NCBI GenBank assembly: GCA_030704615.1
Contig: CM060732.1
Location: 65,577,053-65,641,052 of the forward strand
DNA: 64,000 bases
Source of the DNA: Takakia lepidozioides
Lineage: Eukaryota > Streptophyta > Takakiopsida > Takakiales > Takakiaceae
Reading direction: 5' to 3'
Shown: piece after piece, positions 56,701 through 64,000 of the stretch
Layout of the letters: each line of letters opens with the position of its first letter
Numbering within the stretch: position 1 is the first letter of the stretch
Translations under genes and position numbers: made by a program
The notes under the pieces: model-generated
What the model saw: only the letters and a program-made list of their open reading frames with translations
Told to the model about the DNA's origin: nothing
The model's database searches: none

Positions 56701-59700
56701 GGAATGAAATCTTGGAGAGCTTAGATGGTGTATGCCTGATGTTGAGGAACCCCTCCTTGAGCTTGTTATTCTTTTCTAGTTTGTCCAGAGGAGATCGAAT
56801 TGATATGTCAGGGCTGGCAGCCTGCAGAGGGACTTCCCTGAACATCCTGTCCTGCGGCAAATATTGCAGTCTCAGAAGGAGGCAAACCAGCAAAGGATCT
56901 CTGATGCTGGAGAGGATATTCCGTTCCGCAGGTTACCGCTGCCTGGGCCAGGTATGGGCCTTCTAGTTACACATCTACCTAAAAAATAATTTTCAACTGT
57001 AATGCCTGTGTTTAATGGTGGACACAGTCCTACCTTGTCTAATAGTGCATTTTTGGGGACCAACAGAATGTTCTCTTGTGACAGAAATGGGTGCAAGAGA
57101 GCTCTGGGTGAGGCTTGTGTAGTAGCATGTCAATCATATTTTCCTGTTGTATTCCCTTCAACGTTTTACAGTCTGGCACAGAAGTGCTTTTTGAAAGTAG
57201 TGCAACTTGACTGGTTTGTATTTTACAATGATGTATTGACGTAAGACAAGCCTGTAAACAAGGATGAACCTGTCAGAACCTGTTGTGTTACGATTTCTCC
57301 CTTGACTGTTTTGGCAATATCATGGGTAAATTTTCCCATTACATCCGGAACTGTAACACAAATTGTATAAACATGGTCAACATGCCCATATTAATGAGGA
57401 CTTTATACCATAAGTCACATCCACAGTCTGGAACTGATGGAGTGAGTGGTGATTCGTATCTAGCTAGTCACTGCTATGCATGATGAGTGGCCGTCATAAG
57501 GGTTAAGACTGTGCTCTTTTATTTGACTCTTTTGTCAAATGTTAAGGCTGGATATGTGTCAGATCTCTCTCTCTCTCCCTGCAACCTGGCTGTTGACCTT
57601 TGCGTGCGGTCAAGTGCCTCTATGAGCACCTTGATGGCAGTGGCGGGAAAATAAGTTTATATCTGCAGCTGAGGTAAGGGGATAAGCTAAACCCAAATCC
57701 ATGGATGGATTTGAAGAGGGCGTCTCTCTGGTGAGAGTAGCCAGGTCAAAGAATTAGAAAGTGAATATTGTCTTCAGGTTGCCCACACAACGGGCATTGC
57801 AATCCCCCTTTCCTCTCTGCATCTGTTTGCTGTTCAAAGGTAGGCGTCCTGCCTGGGGTATAAATTTTAGTCTGATGAGAGTGGGTAAACCTTTGAGGTC
57901 ATCCATGATGGCCTACCCCATGTCACGGAATGGTAACAAGTTCAGGAAAGTTCTCTGCCTACCTTCATTTTCATCGGACAATTTCCTGGCAACAGACATG
58001 GCTGGACACTTCAGCCTCTAAATCAGATTATCCAGCAGGGTCAAGACTTGCGGACTTAACATTCATATCCTTGAAAATCTCTTCTACCCTCTTCCGCCAG
58101 GACTTAGCCTATTTGACAGGGTGATCCTGCTTCCAAGATATAGAATGTATTCATTCATAAGACGTTGTTTGCTTCCAAGATATAGGGTCAATAAACTTAG
58201 GATATCTGATATTAGTTGTACGTTGCAGCTAAACCACCATCTGACCTTGAATTCATCTCGTCGGGAGCTTAAGGGAGGGATGCCAAACTCACCCCGAACA
58301 GCCACATTAGCTGTTTTGGAGCCTGCTGACATGCACTCCTTGAGCACCCCAGTTGAATGGATTCTAGAGACTTCGCCTGTTTGGAGTTATCAACCCACAC
58401 TGGAGATGCATACTCCAAGGCAGGCCTAATAACACGGCAAAGCACGGTTTTTTGTACTTCAGAGTTGATCCCTCTGCAGTGGAAAATTTTAGTGAGACAC
58501 AACGCTTTGGGCTTGCCAGATGGAACAACTTTTTGAAATATGTGCATCCCAATTACAGTTGGAGGTGAACTCAACACCAAGGTATGTGTAGGGAGGACAG
58601 GAATCTCTTGGCTTCCCACTGCCACTTGAGATCGCCTCCTCCCTCCCCTCGGTCGTTGAATGCCGCCATTGCACATTTACTGATGTTAGCCTCTAGCCCC
58701 TGAAGGTCAAAGTATCGCTTTGCGCAATCAATCAACTCCGAAGATGGATGGAGTCTCCCCTATGCCTGCGAAGTCATCCGCAAACATAAGGGCTGGTACC
58801 TCTGTTTACCAACTTTGAAAAGCTTGAGGCTGAGCAAAAGCCCAGGCCCTTTTGGCGCCTAGTCATTGGGCAAATCACACACAGCAGATTGATGCTTGTA
58901 TAAAGGATTTCTAGTGGATATATGGAAAACTTGGATCAATTGTCTGTTCCAAGGCAAGTCATACTACCGGTGTCAGCCCCTGACAAAGGTAGTTTCTGTC
59001 CCTTTGTGTTCCGCTCAAACTGGGAGCGGGGTCAATGGCCACAAGGCTACGGCAAACGTCTTATAAGTACATTCTAATTATCTATGGCCACAAGGCTATG
59101 GCTTCGTCTGTGGTCTTCTGGGGTCAGGGGAAAGATGTGGAGGATAGTTCACACAACCTATATGAAACACCAAAAGTTGTGGTATGGTCAGTGGCCAGAA
59201 GTCTAATTTCCAACTGTTTATACCAAGGTAAGTCCCACTACGGGCTTGAGCCCCTCACAAATTTCTGTTCCCTCTTGTTCCAAACTGGGCACTTGGTCTA
59301 TGGCCACAAGGCTATGGTAAACAACGTCTCATGCGCACATTCTCTAATACGCTTATTCACCGTTATGACAGCAGATGGGAGACTTCATGGAGACATAAGT
59401 GGTGGTGCCACTATACAAGATGAATGGGAAGCCACCATAGAGGCAAAACGAGATAGACAACCATCTGACCCTTGGGAGGAGCTAGGGCACTTGCTGAAGG
59501 GAGACAAGGCTTCTGGCCAGCAGGGGAATGCACGGCGGGCAGCCAGAGGACCTGTTGGAGATAGCCGCTGGGATGTCTCCGAAGGGAAGGATAAAAATGA
59601 GGTGTGACTTGCAATGTGGTTTTCTTGCTGGGATGGTATTTTGGTATCAACTTGTTTGGGATTAAAATTGATTAGGGTTGTATCCGTCTGCTCATTGTGT

Positions 59701-60133
59701 TGTAGAACCTCTCTAGGAGCAACTGCCGATTTAGCTCTGCATGGCATATACAGGTAATTTGATAGTGCAGGGAACTTTGTGAACGTAAGCTTAAGAGTCC
59801 ATTTTCCAGACCATCAAGTCATTCATGTTGTGTGACCACGGTGTGATGAGGTATGGAGAGGTGCAGAGAGGCATGTGTGGCATTTAGATATATGACTGAG
59901 AGGTTTGTCTATTGCTCTCTTTTCAGAGCCATGAGGACACAGACATGCTAGTGAACCCCTTCGATTTGAGTGTCTGGAGTCAAGACGCACAAGACAACAC
60001 AGATGGGGGTCCTGAAAGGGCAGAGGTGGGAGGGAAGGAGAGACGGCGTAGCCGGATGACTGCAAAGGAGAGACATGAACACAACAGAAGGCAGTACGTG
60101 CAACGAGAAGACCAACAGCAGCAAGGAGATTGA
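53747..60133 (+). CDS. Unrecognised small four-exon gene (about 212 residues)
   Basis: Proposed exons: 53747-53827, 56828-56951, 59375-59601, 59927-60133. All introns have GT..AG, phases (0, 1, 0) agree, and the total of 639 bases is 212 codons plus TGA. The protein begins MEEQEPNWGGRTWPPLAQLA. It contains FPEHPVLRQILQSQKEANQQ, then GDISGGATIQDEWEATIEAK and PSDPWEELGHLLKGD, then an acidic stretch with NPFDLSVWSQDAQDN, and ends with a basic, Gln-rich tail (GKERRRSRMTAKERHEHNRR). It is hydrophilic, with no signal peptide or membrane segment, and could be nuclear or cytosolic. I do not recognise the family. Exon 1 is the weakest; an extra exon in the 3-kb first intron is possible. Intron 2 carries a LINE. 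Confidence 0.5.
57700..59070. mobile_element. LINE with inverted 5' part (twin-priming structure)
   Basis: 58795 down to about 57700 (minus) encodes part of a LINE reverse transcriptase: ALMFADDFAGIGETP (the FADD box, about 58775), YLGVEFTSNCNWDAHI (about 58580), TVLCRVIRPALEYASPVWVD (about 58430) and [14 protein letters not shown] (about 58285), then the Cys/His knuckle near 57800. From about 58796 to 59070 the plus strand carries the LINE 3' end, starting where the inverted part ends in LINE coordinates (compare the uninterrupted copy at 60.5-60.97 kb, where the corresponding sequences are about 25 bp apart). Several small frame disruptions are present. It lies in an intron of the unrecognised gene. 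Confidence 0.75.
58129..58185 (-). mobile_element. 27-bp LINE 3'-end insertion with 15-bp target-site duplication
   Basis: GCTTCCAAGATATAG occurs at 58129-58143 and again at 58171-58185. Between them 58144-58170 is the reverse complement of the LINE 3' terminus (AAACAACGTCTTATGAATG...). It is inserted in the inverted part of the older LINE. Confidence 0.75.
59080..59345 (+). mobile_element. Further LINE 3'-end fragments
   Basis: Two more plus-oriented pieces of the same LINE tail are present: GGCCACAAGGCTATGG at about 59084 and 59299, the latter running through TAAACAACGTCTCATGCGCA. They directly precede the third exon of the unrecognised gene. Confidence 0.65.
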
Positions 60134-60519
60134 TTTGCTGAAGGAAACTAGGCCTGGTTGGTAAGCCTTTGTAAATATCTGAGGAAACTCTGTTTATTAA
60201 TAGTTGCTAGGTGGGATTCCACCAGCCCTTCATGGAAAGTAATGTTGTAACATGGAATCACCCAGTCAGGTATGGCCTTGGGTTCACAGTTGGCTCCATT
60301 AGGTGTTTGTCCCTCTTTCTTGCTACCAAAAGCCTACAAAGTGCTCTTGCGTTTGGTTTCCAGCCACAGAAGAAATTACGACGCAGATGCACAAGGATCT
60401 GCCAGCAACTGCAATGAGCCCACAAGTTATGTACATTTGAAGATCCTGACTAACTCCCTCTCTCTCCCTTCCTCTCCTCAAGGGTCTACCCACTCATGGC
60501 ACTAGACTGAAATTTAAAC

Positions 60520-60975
60520 TCAGGGTGGGAAGCCTACCTTTGAACAGCAAACAGAAGCAGAGGGGAAAGGGAGAGTGCAATTGCCTGTTGTGTGGACAAC
60601 CTGAACACAATATTTATTTTCTGATTCATTGTCCGGGGTTCTCTCACCAGAGAGACGCTCTCTTCAAATCTATCAAGGAAATTGTTCCTGTACCTCTGTT
60701 TACCAACTTTGAAAGTCTCGAGGCTGAGCCAAAAGCCCAGGCCCTTTTTGGGCCTAGTTATTGGGCAAACCACACACAACAGATTGATGCTTGTGTAAAG
60801 AGATTTCTAGAGGATATCTGGAGAACTTGGATCAATTGTCTGTTCCAAGGTAAGTCTTACTACCGACTGTCAGCCCCTGACAAAGGTGTTTCTGTCCCTT
60901 TGTATTCCGCTCAAAGTGGGCGTGGGGTCAGTGGCCGCAAGGCTACGGCAAACAACATCTTATGAGGACATTCTC
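60520..60975 (+). mobile_element. LINE 3' portion with CCHC knuckle
   Basis: An open segment encodes CNCLLCGQPEHNIYFLIHCPGF, in which C..C.....H....C matches the knuckle typical of the C-terminus of plant LINE ORF2, followed by an extension and the shared 3' tail (GGCCGCAAGGCTACGG... ATCTTATGAGGACATTC). It is 5'-truncated. Confidence 0.75.
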
Positions 60976-62224
60976 TCCCTTCCTCTCCTGTGAGGAGCAA
61001 AGGTTGAGATCTTGCAGGAGGATTTAAGGGTGCTGAGCTGCAGGACCAAAAGTATACACGGAGAAATTTCCCAAATCTAAAGAGTGATGAGAACAGACTT
61101 TACTAGCTTGAGGTTTACACGTTCTTCTGCAATTAGCACTACCCGGTTGTTTAGCAATGAAATCGAAAGTTGATGAGGATGACTTTTCTTAGGGCATTCT
61201 ATACTGGTATGAAACAAATGAGGAGCTGGAGGGGCCTGTTGGGTATTTAGTGCTTTAGCATGGTAACGACAAAAGATGGACCACGAATTGAGTGATTAGT
61301 GACAAAGACCTGGACAAGGCTCCCTTGAAACTGCATTCCTTGTAGATGCTGCTCACACCATGGACAACAGCCAGTAACCACACATACCTTTGTACTAATA
61401 ATTTGGTAACAGTGGTCCATCATTTTGATGTACATGTAGGTCTAGGCAATACTGTTGGCACTCACCTGGTTGTAGTGTTTTTGGGAATGGAGTGTTGATC
61501 ACATCAGTAACATGCACACACCATGGCTGAGGGTGAGGAGCAGTGTTGGGCAGGTATATATTTCACCCGGGTTTACCAGGCGGGTATCAATCATAATATC
61601 TATAACCATTTGTTGTCTAGGTTTTGCAGGGTGCTCTTTTCTGAGCTCTCGCAAGGTGTTGTCAACAGATCATTTGGTGAACTATCGGATTCAGGACCTG
61701 CTATTTGCTGTGTGTTGAGTGTCAGTTTTGGTTAAGGAACAAGGAGTAATTTGTCTGGTAACTCCTCATACAGATTCACAGCCCTTGTGCAGCTTAATTT
61801 TCATGTCAGTTATGTCCATGGAAATCAACAGTCTTGCTACCTCACATTATTGAGATGCTTGCGAATTGATGGAATTTGACGTTTTTGGTTCTCTTTGTTT
61901 ATCTTTCCCAACACTATACACAGTTTTACTCCAGCTGCAGGAGGAGGTGTATGGCTGGACAAGGTTGCAGATTGTTTCGTTCAGGCACTTGCATGTCTGC
62001 TTGCAAATTTCAACGTGCCTGTGCACGCAGCTTCTTATGTTTTGATGTGCTCTTGAGGTTGGATAAGAACATTACGGTGTTCCCAAAGGAAAAAAGATTG
62101 ACACCTGATTGATATATTTAGTGTACATAACCGCCCAGCACCCTCAAACACCTAACCTCCCAACACCACCATCTCCAACATGCACACCACGAACCTTCTG
62201 ATTTCAGCCCCTGGAATGTGTGAG
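60976..62224. other. No supported gene
   Basis: Short open frames only (61523-61735 and 61876-62112, plus), without recognised domains. Confidence 0.5.
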
Positions 62225-62316
62225 AATGTACTCATAAGATGTTGTTTGTCGTAGCCTTGTGGCCATTGACCCAGCGCCCAGTTTGAACGGAACACAAAGG
62301 GGCAGAAACTACCTTT
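62225..62316 (-). mobile_element. LINE 3' tail running into the assembly gap
   Basis: GAATGTACTCATAAGATG followed by CTTGTGGCCATTGACC and ACTACCTTT is the minus-oriented tail of the same LINE family, cut by the gap. Confidence 0.7.
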
Positions 62317-62816
62317 NNNNNNNNNNNNNNNNNNNNNNNNNNNNNNNNNNNNNNNNNNNNNNNNNNNNNNNNNNNNNNNNNNNNNNNNNNNNNNNNNNNN
62401 NNNNNNNNNNNNNNNNNNNNNNNNNNNNNNNNNNNNNNNNNNNNNNNNNNNNNNNNNNNNNNNNNNNNNNNNNNNNNNNNNNNNNNNNNNNNNNNNNNNN
62501 NNNNNNNNNNNNNNNNNNNNNNNNNNNNNNNNNNNNNNNNNNNNNNNNNNNNNNNNNNNNNNNNNNNNNNNNNNNNNNNNNNNNNNNNNNNNNNNNNNNN
62601 NNNNNNNNNNNNNNNNNNNNNNNNNNNNNNNNNNNNNNNNNNNNNNNNNNNNNNNNNNNNNNNNNNNNNNNNNNNNNNNNNNNNNNNNNNNNNNNNNNNN
62701 NNNNNNNNNNNNNNNNNNNNNNNNNNNNNNNNNNNNNNNNNNNNNNNNNNNNNNNNNNNNNNNNNNNNNNNNNNNNNNNNNNNNNNNNNNNNNNNNNNNN
62801 NNNNNNNNNNNNNNNN
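62317..62816. other. Assembly gap (500 N)
   Basis: Exactly 500 N, a round number suggesting a placeholder of unknown true length. Open frames that cross it are meaningless. Confidence 0.99.
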
Positions 62817-63994
62817 GTGCAAAAATTAAGGGTACCCTACAGATCCCGTATAAGTGTCTAAGTCCCCTACCGTCCTCTAACAATCACTCTCTGAAAGGTC
62901 GCTGGTGCATTACAGAGTCCAAAAAGGGCATGACTTTGTATGCATAAGCCCCCCAATCTGTGATGAAAAGCTGTTTTCTTGGTCTTCTTCGGCCACTTGC
63001 ACTTGATTATAACCACTGAAGCCATCCATGAATGAGTACATCTCATGGCCTGCCACAGTGTCTAATATGCTTCTTGTGAATGGCAAGGGAAAGGATCTTT
63101 CTTCGTACAAGCATTTAGCTTCTTATAGTTCACACATACTCTTAGTTTGCCCATTCTTTTGGGAACTATAACAATGGGTGACAACCAAGTTGTATACTCT
63201 ATTGGTATATAAACTTAGCCTCAACCAACTTCTTTATCTCTTCTCCAACTTCTGTGCGTTAGTTGGGATTCATTCTATACTCGCCTGCCTTGATTGTTAC
63301 TGACCCTGGTTCCAGTTCAATCTTATGCTGACAGACTTCAGGTGGTATCCCTTTTAGATCCTCATAGCTCCAAGCAAATACATCTCTGTATTTTGATGAA
63401 CAAGCTTTTAGCTTCTTCGAAGAATTCCGGCTCAAATCAGCTCCACTTTCACCATCCTCGGTTCCTCTTTAGTTCCCACATTTACTTCCCTCACCTGCTC
63501 ATCAGCTGTGATTGTCCAACCAGTCACCACTTCATCCTGTAAGCTCACAGTGGCTGCTTCTTCTAGGATTTCTATTCTCCTTCTCTTTCTCATAGAAAGT
63601 GATGGGTAAATGCTGGTTTCCTCTTCAGTTCGGGTTTCTGTCACTACACCACAGCAGATATCTCTCAAACAACTTAGGCTTTCCAGCCGCATCTCTGCAA
63701 CCTGCTCCCACTCTGGGGTGTGCAGCAAATACGGGTAGCTTCCTGCTCCTCATCCAGTCCTCCTTTCCAAGTCATACTCTCTGACTCCTCGAGGTCTTCT
63801 TGTAGCAGGTAATCTACTAGATTTCTTTGTGTTAATTTGTATCTCGTGTTTATCCCATTATGCACGGTTAGTAACTGAGAATTCCAGTCATGGAATACCC
63901 TGGCCTGTTTCAGCCACGGACGTCCCAATAATAAGGAGTAAGCCTCCATGACTTCATCCATTTTTAATACAGTTACTGTGATCATAAAGATCAT
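62817..63994 (-). pseudogene. Second Ty3/gypsy pol fragment (protease to RT)
   Basis: On the minus strand, AYSLLLGRPWLKQARVFHDW (about 63935) is the end of a retropepsin-like domain, followed by a spacer and the RT segment FPLPFTRSILDTVAGHEMYS with FMDGFSGYNQVQVAEEDQE (catalytic Asp, about 63025). Frameshifts occur within RT, and the rest is lost in or beyond the gap. This lineage differs from the methyltransferase-bearing element. Confidence 0.85.
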
Positions 63995-64000
63995 TTTCTG

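Noticed and set aside
62152-62883. Long open frames across the gap
   Set aside because: They exist only because N is not read as a stop.

Overview
The window is nuclear DNA of a streptophyte plant, most likely a seed-free land plant or close algal relative. The evidence is intron-rich single-copy eukaryotic genes with plant-type exon structures (THO2, a mitochondrial carrier, SDF2), a DYW-class PPR family, abundant LTR, LINE and Mutator-like elements, and a 500-N scaffold gap. I cannot name the species. No bacterial operons, CRISPR arrays, rRNA or tRNA genes were seen.

Layout. 1-9953 (minus): the first 22 exons of THO2/THOC2, the large scaffold subunit of the THO/TREX mRNA-export complex, running off the left edge; one intron carries LINE debris. 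About 10.25-10.85 kb: a non-autonomous fold-back element. 11934-16336 (minus): a complete seven-exon mitochondrial carrier gene. 19202-21845 (plus): a complete six-exon SDF2 gene (ER chaperone partner, three MIR repeats) with a cluster of CCACGTCAT motifs upstream, like plant unfolded-protein-response elements. 23052-25992 (minus): a multi-exon gene with the permuted motif order of class-beta (N4-cytosine/N6-adenine type) amino-methyltransferases, with one in-frame TAG. 26.7-29.6 kb and 48.4-52.2 kb: pieces of broken DYW-type PPR genes and shared repeat units, on either side of a transposon block. That block holds a decayed Mutator-like transposase with a SWIM finger (32.2-35.7 kb) and a large Ty3/gypsy-type retroelement (36441 to about 47338, minus strand). 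53747-60133 (plus): an unrecognised small four-exon gene whose second intron holds a 5'-inverted (twin-primed) LINE. 60.5-61.0 kb: a second LINE 3' end. 62.9-64.0 kb: part of a second gypsy pol gene (minus).

Most notable: the 36.4-47.3 kb retroelement encodes a full C5-cytosine DNA methyltransferase domain (motifs I, II, IV, VI, VIII and a motif X-like end, in canonical order) between protease and reverse transcriptase and in the same reading frame as both, and ends its integrase with a PHD-finger module. This is a retrotransposon that carried both a DNA-methylation writer and a chromatin-reader-like finger. The copy is dead, with stops mostly explicable as C-to-T changes (CAG to TAG) plus frameshifts. 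The window therefore has two unrelated DNA-methyltransferase-like coding regions: the C5 type in the retroelement and the amino-MTase type at 23-26 kb.
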